A stretch of DNA of 64,000 nt from Lysobacter antibioticus (lineage in GTDB: Bacteria > Pseudomonadota > Gammaproteobacteria > Xanthomonadales > Xanthomonadaceae). A model generated the notes under the pieces. It saw nothing but the letters and a program-made list of their open reading frames with translations, had not been told where the DNA came from and made no database searches. The stretch spans positions 1,179,602 through 1,243,601 of the forward strand of contig NZ_CP013141.1 of NCBI RefSeq assembly GCF_001442535.1, read 5' to 3'. Made by a program: the position numbers and the translations under genes. This document shows positions 8,839-19,877 of this stretch, piece after piece. Numbering within the stretch: the stretch's first letter is position 1; every line of letters starts with the position of its first letter.

Positions 8839-9333
8839 ATGAACCGCAAGCTCCACAATTCCATTTCAGCCCTGATGGCCGCCGGCGGCGCCCTGGTTCT
8901 GGGCCTGGTAGTCGCCTTCCCCTCCCCCGCGCCGGTTGCGTCCGCCGCCCCGGAACTGGCCATGCTGGCCGGCGACGCGGTGGCGACCCGCCCGATCCAG
9001 GTCGAGCTGGGCCAGATCAAGGCGCAGATCAGCTTCGACCGCGACTTCGTGGCGCGTGCCCGCAGCCGCCAAACCGACGTCGCCACCATCGCGCGCCGCA
9101 TCGAAGCCAGCGCCGACCGGCTCGGCCAGGATGCCAGCGCCGCCGAAGTCAGTCTGTTCGTCGCCGGCATCGCCAGCGAAGTCGCCGACCTCACCGCGAT
9201 CGCCAACGCGGTCGAGCCCCTCGTTGCCGCGGAGCCGGCAAGCACCGAAACCAAACGCAAGGCCGGGACCGCCGCGCGCCGTAACCGACGGAACCTCGTT
9301 ATGCCTTACTTCTCCTTCCTGCCGCGGGGCTGA
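8839..9333 (+). CDS. hypothetical exported protein, first gene of the GntR/ABC operon
   Basis: 164 residues. An N-terminal hydrophobic segment (about residues 9-38, ending near PVASAAPE) looks like a signal peptide or anchor. The body is mostly helical with heptad-like spacing (VELGQIKAQISFDRDFVARARSRQ) and the tail is basic (RKAGTAARRNRRN). No family was recognised. It is 3 bp before the gntR gene and shares its promoter, so a role linked to the ABC exporter or envelope sensing is possible but not shown. Confidence 0.75.
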   Translation: MNRKLHNSISALMAAGGALVLGLVVAFPSPAPVASAAPELAMLAGDAVATRPIQVELGQIKAQISFDRDFVARARSRQTDVATIARRIEASADRLGQDASAAEVSLFVAGIASEVADLTAIANAVEPLVAAEPASTETKRKAGTAARRNRRNLVMPYFSFLPRG

Positions 9334-9336
9334 ACC

Positions 9337-9717
9337 ATGACCGCAATCCAATGGAGCGACGGCGCTCCAATCTATCGCCAGCTCAAGGAGCGCGTCATCG
9401 CGATGATGCTCGACGGCGTCCTCAAGCCAGGCGATGCCCTGCCGTCCGTGCGGCAGGTCGCCGCCGAATACCAACTCAACCCCATCACCGTCTCGCGCGC
9501 CTATCAGGAGTTGGCGGACGAGGCGCTGGTCGAAAAACGCCGAGGCCTGGGCATGTACGTGACCGAAGAAGCCGCAAGGAAACTGCTCGTCAACGAGCGC
9601 GAACGCTTCCTGCGCGAAGAATGGCCGCTGGTCCTGGAGCGCATCCAGCGCCTGGGCCTCAGCAACGAAGAACTGCTCGGTGCGCGCACCGGCAACGACA
9701 AGGCAGACGCCCCATGA
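9337..9717 (+). CDS. GntR family transcriptional regulator, YtrA subfamily
   Basis: 126 residues, the short YtrA length: a winged-helix DNA-binding domain (residues 10-78, including LPSVRQVAAEYQLNPITVSRAYQ) and a short C-terminal helical region instead of a large ligand domain. YtrA regulators control adjacent ABC transporter genes and often respond to cell-wall-active antibiotics. Its TGA overlaps the ATG of the ATPase gene (ATGA). The likely operator is the palindrome over the -10 box upstream. Confidence 0.9.
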   Translation: MTAIQWSDGAPIYRQLKERVIAMMLDGVLKPGDALPSVRQVAAEYQLNPITVSRAYQELADEALVEKRRGLGMYVTEEAARKLLVNERERFLREEWPLVLERIQRLGLSNEELLGARTGNDKADAP

Positions 9718-10598
9718 CCAATGCCATCCACATCGACCCCGGTCATATCGTCACCGCGCGCGGCCTGCGCAAGGTCTACAAGAACAAGCTCGCGCTCGAT
9801 AACGCCGCCTTCGACATCCCGGCCGGCCGCATCGTCGGCCTGATCGGCCCCAACGGCGCCGGCAAGACCACCGCGCTCAAGGCCATCCTGGGCCTGATCG
9901 CTTTCGACGGCGAGTTGTCGGTGCTCGGCCGCGACCCGCGCCACGAACGCGACGCGCTGATGCGCGACGTGTGCTTCATCGCCGACGTCGCGGTGCTACC
10001 GCGCTGGTTGCGGGTGCGCGAAGCGATCGAGTTCGTCGCCGGCGTGCATCCGCGCTTCGACCGGGCCAAGTGCGAGCGTTTCCTGCACGGCACCCAGCTC
10101 AAGCCCAACCTGCGCGTGCGCGAAATGTCCAAGGGCATGATCGTGCAACTGCACCTGGCGCTGGTGATGGCCATCGACGCGCGCCTGCTGGTGCTCGACG
10201 AACCGACCCTCGGCCTGGACATTCTCTACCGCAAGCAGTTCTACCAGCGCCTGCTCGAGGATTACTTCGACGAGAACAAGACCATCCTGGTGACTACCCA
10301 CCAGGTCGAGGAAATCGAACACATCCTCACCGACGTGATGTTCATCCGCGACGGCAAGGTCGTGCTCGACAGCCCGATGGAAGTGCTCGGCGAGCGCTTC
10401 ATCGAAGTGCTGGTCAACACCGACTCCGCCGCCCAGGCGCGCGCGCTCAAACCGCTGGACGAACGTTCGCTGCCGTTCGGCAAGACCGTGATGTTGTTCG
10501 ACGGCGTTCCGGCCGAGCAGTTGGCCGGTTTCGGCGAAGTACGTACGCCCGGCCTGGCCGATCTGTTCGTCGCCACCATGAAGGGGACCTACGCATGA
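9714..10598 (+). CDS. ABC transporter ATP-binding protein
   Basis: 294 residues. Walker A is GPNGAGKTT (45-53) and Walker B is RLLVLDEPTLGLD. The signature motif reads MSKGMIVQL rather than LSGGQ, as in several YtrB-like ATPases. The H-loop is TTHQVEEIEH. It forms the cytoplasmic motor of an exporter with the permease encoded next. ATGA overlaps at both ends (with gntR and the permease) indicate translational coupling. Substrate unknown. Confidence 0.93.
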   Translation: MTNAIHIDPGHIVTARGLRKVYKNKLALDNAAFDIPAGRIVGLIGPNGAGKTTALKAILGLIAFDGELSVLGRDPRHERDALMRDVCFIADVAVLPRWLRVREAIEFVAGVHPRFDRAKCERFLHGTQLKPNLRVREMSKGMIVQLHLALVMAIDARLLVLDEPTLGLDILYRKQFYQRLLEDYFDENKTILVTTHQVEEIEHILTDVMFIRDGKVVLDSPMEVLGERFIEVLVNTDSAAQARALKPLDERSLPFGKTVMLFDGVPAEQLAGFGEVRTPGLADLFVATMKGTYA

Positions 10599-11626
10599 AC
10601 GTCGCCGACGATATCCTCGCCCCCGCCGCACCGCGCGCGGTCGCCGCGATCCCGCCGATGCAGACCTTCAAGATGCTGTTGCGGCGCGAGTTCTGGGAAC
10701 ACCGCGGCGGCTTCTTCTGGGCCCCGGTGATCACCGGCCTGGTCGCCATCGTGTTCTCGCTGTTCGGCGTGGTCGCCAGCTCGATCATGCTGCAGAGCGC
10801 GATCCGTCGCGGCGACGTGCACATGGACGGAGTCAACATCAACGTCTCCGGCCACGAGTCGGCGTTCGGCCTCGCCGGCGATATCGCCCTGCTCAGCGGC
10901 ATGGGCCTGGCCTGCGTGGTGTTCGTGTTCGTGGTGTTCTTCTACGCCCTGGGCTCGATCTACGACGAACGCAAGGACCGCAGCATCCTGTTCTGGAAGT
11001 CGCTGCCGGTCTCCGACACCCAGGCGGTGCTGTCCAAGCTGTTGTGGGCGCTGGTGCTGGCCCCGGTGCTGGCGATCGGCATCGGCCTGGCGGTCGGCGC
11101 GGTGATGTGGCTGCTGTCGTGGGTCGCGGTGCTGCTCAACGGCGTGCCCGGCGCGAGCGGGGTCTTCACCGAAGCGCATCCGCTGCGCCTGGTCCTGCAG
11201 ATCCTGTGCTCGATCCCGGTGTATGCGCTGTGGGCCCTGCCGACGGTCGGCTGGCTGATGCTGTGCTCGGCGTGGGCACGCAGCGTGCCCTTCGTCTGGG
11301 CGGTGGTGATCCCGCTGCTGGCCTGCATGTTCATCAGCTGGCTCGACATCCTGCCGGGCATCGAGATCCCGCACGACGCGATCTGGTACACGGTGGCGTT
11401 CCGCGGTCTGCTGAGCATCGTCCCCGGCAGCTGGTACCTGAGCCCGCAGATCAACGGCGTCGATACCAACAGTGTCATCAACGGCCCCGAGGACATCGCC
11501 CGCGCCATCGACTTCACCAGCAGCCTGCAGGCCTTCGCCACGGCCGACTTGTGGGTCGGTGCGGTACTCGGCGCGCTGATGGTCTACGCCGCGATCCGCC
11601 TGCGCCGCTGGCGCGACGAGGGCTGA
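10595..11626 (+). CDS. ABC transporter permease (ABC-2 type)
   Basis: 343 residues. A cytoplasmic N-terminus (LLRREFWEHRGGFFWAPV) is followed by about six hydrophobic segments, including ITGLVAIVFSLFGVVASSI, LACVVFVFVVFFYALGSIY, LAPVLAIGIGLAVGAVMWLL and FVWAVVIPLLACMFISWL. The motif YDERKDRSILFWKSLPVSD is typical of ABC-2 permeases in YtrA-controlled operons. It would pair with the upstream ATPase as an inner-membrane exporter. Its ATG overlaps the ATPase stop. Confidence 0.9.
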   Translation: MNVADDILAPAAPRAVAAIPPMQTFKMLLRREFWEHRGGFFWAPVITGLVAIVFSLFGVVASSIMLQSAIRRGDVHMDGVNINVSGHESAFGLAGDIALLSGMGLACVVFVFVVFFYALGSIYDERKDRSILFWKSLPVSDTQAVLSKLLWALVLAPVLAIGIGLAVGAVMWLLSWVAVLLNGVPGASGVFTEAHPLRLVLQILCSIPVYALWALPTVGWLMLCSAWARSVPFVWAVVIPLLACMFISWLDILPGIEIPHDAIWYTVAFRGLLSIVPGSWYLSPQINGVDTNSVINGPEDIARAIDFTSSLQAFATADLWVGAVLGALMVYAAIRLRRWRDEG

Positions 11627-11636
11627 TCGCCGGCCT

Positions 11637-11664
11637 TCCGGTCCCGTTCGCGGACGGGACCGGA
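11637..11664. terminator. strong hairpin after the permease gene
   Basis: Perfect 11-bp stem TCCGGTCCCGT/ACGGGACCGGA around a 6-nt loop, starting 10 nt after the permease stop. No T-run follows, so partial termination or mRNA 3'-end stabilisation is more likely than full termination. Confidence 0.5.
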
Positions 11665-11678
11665 GCTCCGCCGCAACG

Positions 11679-11738
11679 CCGGCCCCATTAAAACCGGCCC
11701 CATTAAAACCGGCGCCACGAAAACCCGTCCCGCGAAAA
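11679..11738. repeat. 15-bp minisatellite, four units
   Basis: Units at 11679, 11694, 11709 and 11724: two identical CCGGCCCCATTAAAA and two diverged (CCGGCGCCACGAAAA and CCCGTCCCGCGAAAA). A related array is at 60157-60213. Confidence 0.85.
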
Positions 11739-11801
11739 TAATTGCAACCCCGCTCGCCCGCGCCGCATCCATCGAACCGACCCTCAACTCCGGAGCGCCC
11801 G

Positions 11802-12569
11802 ATGCGCCATACGATCCCCCTGCTCGCCCTCGCCCTGTCGCTGCCGTTCTCCGCCCAGGCCGCCGAACGCTGCGAGTTTTCCTCACCGCGCAATCTGCAG
11901 CTCGACCTGACCGGGGTGAAGGCGGTGGTCTTCGACATCGGCCCGGACGAGCTCAGCGTCACCGGCTCGCCGGGCGCCAAGGCCGCGGTCAGCGGCCGCG
12001 CCTGCGCCAGCAATGCGGCCGACCTGCCCGGCATGACCGTGACCCAGAAGCGGGTCGGCGACAAGCTGGTGGTCCTCGCCGAGCACCGTTCCAACATCAA
12101 CTTCGGCCTCAACCGCTACAGCTACATGAAACTGCAGGCGACCGTGCCGGACACGATGATGGTCCAGCTCAAGGTCGGCTCGGGAGATGTCGACGTCGAC
12201 CGCGTCGCCTCGCTCAGCGCCGACGTCGGCTCGGGCGACATCAAGGTCAGCAACGTGCGCGGCCTGGCCACCGCCGATGTCGGCTCCGGCGACGTCGATT
12301 TCCAGGACATCGGTTCGCTGCAGCTGATCTCGCTGGGCTCCGGCGACCTCACCGCCAAGCGCATCGCCCGCGACGCCAAGCTCGGCTCGATCGGCTCGGG
12401 CGACGTCGAACTCAGCAACGTCGGCGGCTCGGTCGAATTGAGCCGCATCGGCTCGGGCGACCTCGAAGTCAACGACGTGCGCGGCGACTTGCGCGTGCAT
12501 TCGATCGGCAGCGGCTCGGTTAGCCATAACGGCGTCGCCGGCCGAGTTCACTTGCCGCAAGACGATTGA
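11802..12569 (+). CDS. exported beta-helical protein with GSGD repeats (DUF4097/DUF2807-like)
   Basis: 255 residues. A Sec signal peptide (MRHTIPLLALALSLPFSAQAA) is followed by a beta-rich domain and seven repeats of about 18-20 residues, each with a GSGD or GSGS turn (GSGDVDVD, GSGDIKVS, GSGDVDFQ, GSGDLTAK, GSGDVELS, GSGDLEVN, GSGSVSHN). This is the pattern of the stacked beta-solenoid domain of putative adhesin-like envelope proteins. Periplasmic or surface location is likely. It follows the ABC genes and may belong to the same operon. Function unknown. Confidence 0.8.
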   Translation: MRHTIPLLALALSLPFSAQAAERCEFSSPRNLQLDLTGVKAVVFDIGPDELSVTGSPGAKAAVSGRACASNAADLPGMTVTQKRVGDKLVVLAEHRSNINFGLNRYSYMKLQATVPDTMMVQLKVGSGDVDVDRVASLSADVGSGDIKVSNVRGLATADVGSGDVDFQDIGSLQLISLGSGDLTAKRIARDAKLGSIGSGDVELSNVGGSVELSRIGSGDLEVNDVRGDLRVHSIGSGSVSHNGVAGRVHLPQDD

Positions 12570-12630
12570 TCGGGACGATTGATCCGGCCCCTCGTCCAGG
12601 CCGTCCTTATACCGTTCAGGAAAGCCCGCC

Positions 12631-13170
12631 ATGAAAGCCGTACGTTCGCTCTCGCTTCCCTTCGCCATGTTGATCGCCCTGTCGGCGAGCGCTTGCTCGC
12701 AGGCGCCCGATACCAGCGTGAACGTTTCGGTGATCGCACCGATGAGCTGGGCCAACGATCGTGTGATCCTGCGCGGCAAGGACGGCGCCTATGCGGAAAT
12801 CGGCGCCGACGGCACGCTGAGCCTCGACGGCAACGCGGTCGCCCTCAGCCCGGAGCAGCGGGCGATCAGTCAGCGCTATTTCGCCCACGCCATGAACATC
12901 AGCAAGGAAGGCGTCGCCATCGGCAAGGACGGCGCCGCCTTCGCCGGCAAGACCGTGAGCACGATCTTGAACGGCCTGGCGAGCGGCAATCCGGATTCGA
13001 TCGGCACGAAAGTCGAGGCCGACGCGGCGGTGTTCGAACAGCGCGCGCAGAACATGTGCGACCGGCTCGCGGACTTGCGTACCGCGCAGGAAGAGCTCAG
13101 TGCAAGCCTGCCCGCGTTCGAGCCTTTCGCCGCGATCGAGGCCAGCTCGATCGGCGACTGCCGCAGCTGA
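12631..13170 (+). CDS. DUF2884 (YggN-like) family lipoprotein
   Basis: 179 residues. The N-terminus carries a lipobox (LIALSASACSQ), so the protein should be lipidated and periplasmic-facing. The body fits DUF2884: GKDGAYAEIGADGTLSLDG, a central helix (QRAISQRYFAHAM) and a Cys-containing C-terminal helical region ending GDCRS. Function unknown. It is 61 bp after the GSGD-repeat gene on the same strand, probably the last gene of the operon. Confidence 0.75.
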   Translation: MKAVRSLSLPFAMLIALSASACSQAPDTSVNVSVIAPMSWANDRVILRGKDGAYAEIGADGTLSLDGNAVALSPEQRAISQRYFAHAMNISKEGVAIGKDGAAFAGKTVSTILNGLASGNPDSIGTKVEADAAVFEQRAQNMCDRLADLRTAQEELSASLPAFEPFAAIEASSIGDCRS

Positions 13171-13412
13171 GCGCAAGCGCGGAACCGGCGGCGGTCGCGA
13201 CAGTTCGTCGCGACCGTGCGTTATGAGGAGCGAATCTTCGGCAACGGCATCCGCATCCTTGCGATGCGGACTTCGGCGACGTCGCTCGATATCGATGAAT
13301 GTCCATCGACCCTACCCATCGATCGATTCCGGTGCGCAGTCGCCGGCCGCTGAACGATGCGGCCATCGCACAGAGTCCGGCCGATGACGGTCGCGCCCTC
13401 AAGCCCGACCTG

Positions 13413-13538
13413 GACGAGCCCGGCCTAAAGACGAGCCCGGCCTAAACCAGCCGTATCAAGACGAGCCGGAGCGAGCACGGCTGGCGCCTAAGCCGCGCCT
13501 CGGCGCGGCTGCAGTTTCGGCGGCGCCAAGGCGCCGCT
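13413..13538. repeat. tandem 17-mer and two GC-rich hairpins
   Basis: A 17-bp unit, GACGAGCCCGGCCTAAA, is repeated at 13413 and 13430. It is followed by hairpins AGCCGCGCC/GGCGCGGCT (13491-13510) and GCGGCGCC/GGCGCCGC (13520-13537). The 460-bp gap from 13171 to 13634 contains no supportable gene. Confidence 0.75.
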
Positions 13539-13634
13539 CCCACTTCCGAACCGCGCCTGGACGCTGGCCCCGGGCACGATGACGATGCTCCAGCCGTGCC
13601 GAGGCACGGCCGGATCGCGCCACGAAGGGGTCGC

Positions 13635-13820
13635 TCAATGCGCCTTGCTGACGACCTGGTCGACCGTAGCCTGGGCCGCGACAGCGACCGCCGGGGCGGC
13701 ATGGCTGGCCAGCAGCTCGGACTTCAGCTCGTCGCCGATGGGCACGCTCTGCGGGTTGCAACCGGCACAGGCGAACAGGGACAGGACGACGGCGTACCGA
13801 AAGAATCGAATCGAATTCAT
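13635..13820 (-). CDS. small hypothetical lipoprotein
   Basis: 61 residues. MNSIRFFRYAVVLSLFACAGCNPQ is a clear lipoprotein signal with lipobox CAGC, leaving a mature peptide of only about 41 residues with a helical Ala/Val-rich tail. The frame is open further upstream, but this ATG starts the signal peptide. No family recognised. The 570-bp gap upstream, to fumC, shows no gene. Confidence 0.6.
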   Translation of the reverse strand: MNSIRFFRYAVVLSLFACAGCNPQSVPIGDELKSELLASHAAPAVAVAAQATVDQVVSKAH

Positions 13821-14390
13821 GAGCGAAGCTCCACTTCTGGTTATGGCTGACCGGATCGGATCCGGGGGTCGGGGGAAACAGCTCGTCCGGCCGCCGCTTG
13901 GCGACGGTCGACCGGACGTTGGGACATGAACCGCTCGATATACACCTGGCGTTGCAGACCGATTACCGCTCAATAACCGGCTGCGCGACGGGTCGTCGGC
14001 AAGCGTGCGAAAACTGGAAAACGGCGGACGCACCGCCCCATGCCGCGGAGCAAAGGGCGTCCGGCGGATGAGTCCGATGGCGGTTGGGTTCGACGCGACC
14101 TAGACCGGGCCGATGGCCCGGATGCCGGTTGTCGCTCGACCGCCCCTGCCGGTCTGTCCGACTGCCGCCGAGTATGTCCCGGCGACTGGATTGCTGCCTG
14201 TATGCGCAGCGAGGATAGCGAAACGGCCTCGTCGCGAAACCCCACTCAGGTCGCGAAATAAAATCCTCGAACAATTCGCTGACGGGCGCGATGTCCGGGC
14301 TACGTCCGTGAATGTGCCGTGAAATCGGAACGTTCGGGCATCCCGGCCGGAGATCCGGGCCGCCCTGGGCTCCGGCCCCCGGCGGCCGCT

Positions 14391-17563
<3,173 letters not shown>

Positions 17564-17594
17564 TTCGCGGACGACGATGCGATCCGCTCCAGGG

Positions 17595-18231
17595 TAGAAG
17601 CGGCGCGAGCCGCGACCGCGGGGTTGCAGATAGTTGCGCCCCGATCCTGGGGCGACGCGGTCGCGACTTGCGTCGCTCCTACCCCAAAGCCAAAAGCCGA
17701 AAGCCCGAGCGATGCGTCGCGTCTGTGTAGGAGCGGCGCGAGCCGCGACCGCGGGGTTGCAGGTAGTTGCGCCCCGATCCTGGGGCGACGCGGTCGCGAC
17801 TTGCGTCGCTCCTACCCCAAAGCCAAAAGCCCGAGCGATGCGTCGCGTCTGTGTAGGAGCGGCGCGAGCCGCGACCGCGGGGTTGCAGATAGTTGCGCCC
17901 CGATCCTGGGGCGACGCGGTCGCGACTTGCGTCGCTCCTACCCCAAAGCCAAAAGCCCGAGCGATGCGTCGCGTCTGTGTAGGAGCGGCGCGAGCCGCGA
18001 CCGCGGGGTTGCGGGTAGTCGCGCCCCGATCCTAGGGCGACGCGGTCGCGACTTGCGTCGCTCCTACCCCAAAGCCAAAAGCCCGAGCGATGCGTCGCGT
18101 CTGCGTAGAAGCGGCGCGAGCCGCGATCGCGGGCTTTCAGACAGCGGCGTCGCGAACATGGGGCGGCGCGGTCGCGACTTGCGTCGCTCCTACCCCACAG
18201 CCAAAAGCCAAGGGATGCGTCGCTCCTAAAG
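17595..18231. repeat. 126-bp tandem array, five units
   Basis: Units start at 17595, 17728, 17854, 17980 and 18106; the first is 133 bp (7 extra bases), the rest exactly 126. Each unit pairs a forward TAGGAGCGGCGCGAGCCGCG-type core with a reverse core ending CGTCGCTCCTA about 45 bp later, an inverted couplet like a REP/BIME unit. Because 126 is divisible by three, frames stay open on both strands, but these are not genes. Confidence 0.92.
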
Positions 18232-18323
18232 TTGGATAGAACGCGCTTTGCGCATCTTGCGGTTCCACTGCACGACGCGATCGAACATAGTGAGCGCCCC
18301 TTCGCTTCCGTTCGGATCCGCCG

Positions 18324-19241
18324 ATGTCTTTGCGTGACGGCCTGCTGGCCGCTTCCCTGATCTGCGTATTGGCCTCCTGCGCGTCGACATCGACGCCCGC
18401 TCCCACCGCCTCCGCCGGCACCGCCGTCGCGCCGTGTGCGGCCGATCCGGACTGGAACCAGCCTACCCAGCCGCGCCGCATCCACGGCAATACCTGGTAC
18501 GTCGGCACCTGCGGGCTCAGCGCGGTGTTGATCACCTCCGAGCAGGGCCATGTGCTGGTCGACGGCGCCACCGAAAAAGCCGCGCCGCAGATCGAAGCCA
18601 ATATCCGCACGCTCGGTTTCGATCCGCGCGAGGTCCGCTATCTGCTCAATTCGCACGAACACAACGACCACGCCGGCGGCCTCGCCTATCTGCAGCGCGT
18701 CACCGGCGCGACCGTGGTCGCGCGTAGGCCAGCCATCGCCGCGCTGGAAACCGGCAAAGGCGACCGCAGCGATCCGCAGTTCCTGAGCGTGTCGCCGTTC
18801 CCGCCGGTGACCGCGGTACGCGCCATCGGCGACGGCGAAACCCTGAGCCTGGGGCCGATCGTGCTGACCGCACACGCCACTCCGGGTCACACGCCCGGCG
18901 GCACCAGTTGGAGCTGGCGCGCCTGCGACGGGGCCGGCGAGTGCCGCGCGATCGCCTATGCCGACAGCCTCACGCCCTTCACCGACGACGTGTACCGCTA
19001 CAGCGACGAAACCGCCCATCCCGGCGTACTGGCCGCGTTCCGCCGCAGCATCGAGACCGTCGCCGCGCTGCCTTGCGACATCCTGGTGACCCCGCACCCC
19101 AACGCCAGTAACCTGCTGGCGCGACTGGACGCAGCGCCGGGTGCGCCGCAGGGCACTTCGACCGATTGTCGCGCGTACGCCGCGACCGGGGCCGGCAAGC
19201 TCGAAGATCGCCTGGCCAAGGAACGCGCGTCGGCACCTTGA
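18324..19241 (+). CDS. subclass B3 metallo-beta-lactamase, lipoprotein-type signal
   Basis: 305 residues. The zinc ligands of a B3 enzyme are all present: SHEHNDHAGG gives His111, His113, Asp115 and His116, GHTPGGTSW gives His189 and TPHP gives His258. YADSL is also typical. It should hydrolyse beta-lactams, including carbapenems, in the periplasm. The N-terminus SLICVLASCAS has a lipobox at Cys19, so it may be membrane-anchored, which is uncommon for B3 enzymes. No ampR-like regulator lies nearby. The 126-bp repeat array ends about 90 bp upstream. Confidence 0.9.
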   Translation: MSLRDGLLAASLICVLASCASTSTPAPTASAGTAVAPCAADPDWNQPTQPRRIHGNTWYVGTCGLSAVLITSEQGHVLVDGATEKAAPQIEANIRTLGFDPREVRYLLNSHEHNDHAGGLAYLQRVTGATVVARRPAIAALETGKGDRSDPQFLSVSPFPPVTAVRAIGDGETLSLGPIVLTAHATPGHTPGGTSWSWRACDGAGECRAIAYADSLTPFTDDVYRYSDETAHPGVLAAFRRSIETVAALPCDILVTPHPNASNLLARLDAAPGAPQGTSTDCRAYAATGAGKLEDRLAKERASAP

Positions 19242-19358
19242 GCCCGCGCCTGCCTGCCCCGCATGCGGGCTACGCCGACAACGGCATGGCCCGCATCGCC
19301 ACACGGCCTTAGCGCGGGAGCGCGCATGATCGGCGGCTATCGCCTGCGGAGCCGCCCG

Positions 19359-19763
19359 ATGAAACAATTGATCAACATCGACGTACCGCATCTCGACGAG
19401 GCCACCGCGTTCTATACCGAAGCCTTCGGCCTGCGGGTCGGCCGCCGTTTCGGCGATCAAGTGGTCGAACTGCTCGGCGGCGAAGCGCCGATCTACCTGC
19501 TGCTCAAGAAAGAAGGCAGTCAGGCCGCCGGACACGACGTACGGGTGTATTCGCGTCATTGGACGCCGGTGCACTGCGATGTGGTCGTCGACGACATCGA
19601 AGCCGCGCTCGCCCGCGCGGTCGCGGCCGGCGCGGCGCAGGAAGACCGTATCCGCAGCACCCGTTGGGGCCGCATCGTCCAGATCGCCGACCCGTTCGGG
19701 AATGGCTGGTGCCTGCTGCAGTTCGTCGGCCGCGGCTACGACGAGATCGCAAACCCGGACTGA
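19359..19763 (+). CDS. VOC (glyoxalase/bleomycin-resistance) superfamily protein
   Basis: 134 residues with two beta-alpha-beta-beta-beta modules. INIDVPHLDEATAFYTEAFGLRVGRRF and WTPVHCDVVVDDIEAALARAVAAGA both have the VOC layout, ending with IADPFGNGWCLLQF. Members bind a metal and act on, or sequester, small molecules; the specific role is unknown. Start chosen for GGAG 9 nt upstream; an in-frame ATG at 19326 is an alternative. Confidence 0.8.
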   Translation: MKQLINIDVPHLDEATAFYTEAFGLRVGRRFGDQVVELLGGEAPIYLLLKKEGSQAAGHDVRVYSRHWTPVHCDVVVDDIEAALARAVAAGAAQEDRIRSTRWGRIVQIADPFGNGWCLLQFVGRGYDEIANPD

Positions 19764-19877
19764 GCTGGACTGATCTGCGCCCCCCGGGGCGAACCCTAGG
19801 CTAGGGTCCGCCCGGATGGCGGAGCGGCGCAGCTTGTGGCGAGATTCGCGGCAGCCGTCACAGCCCGGATCGCGGTC

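Noticed and set aside
17624..18229. 201-codon repetitive frame in the 126-bp array
   Set aside because: A product of the in-frame tandem repeat; no RBS, and the encoded repeats are translations of the intergenic core found in many frames elsewhere.
17595..18231. CRISPR array
   Set aside because: Units are 126 bp and repeat along their full length with no unique spacers, and there are no cas genes.
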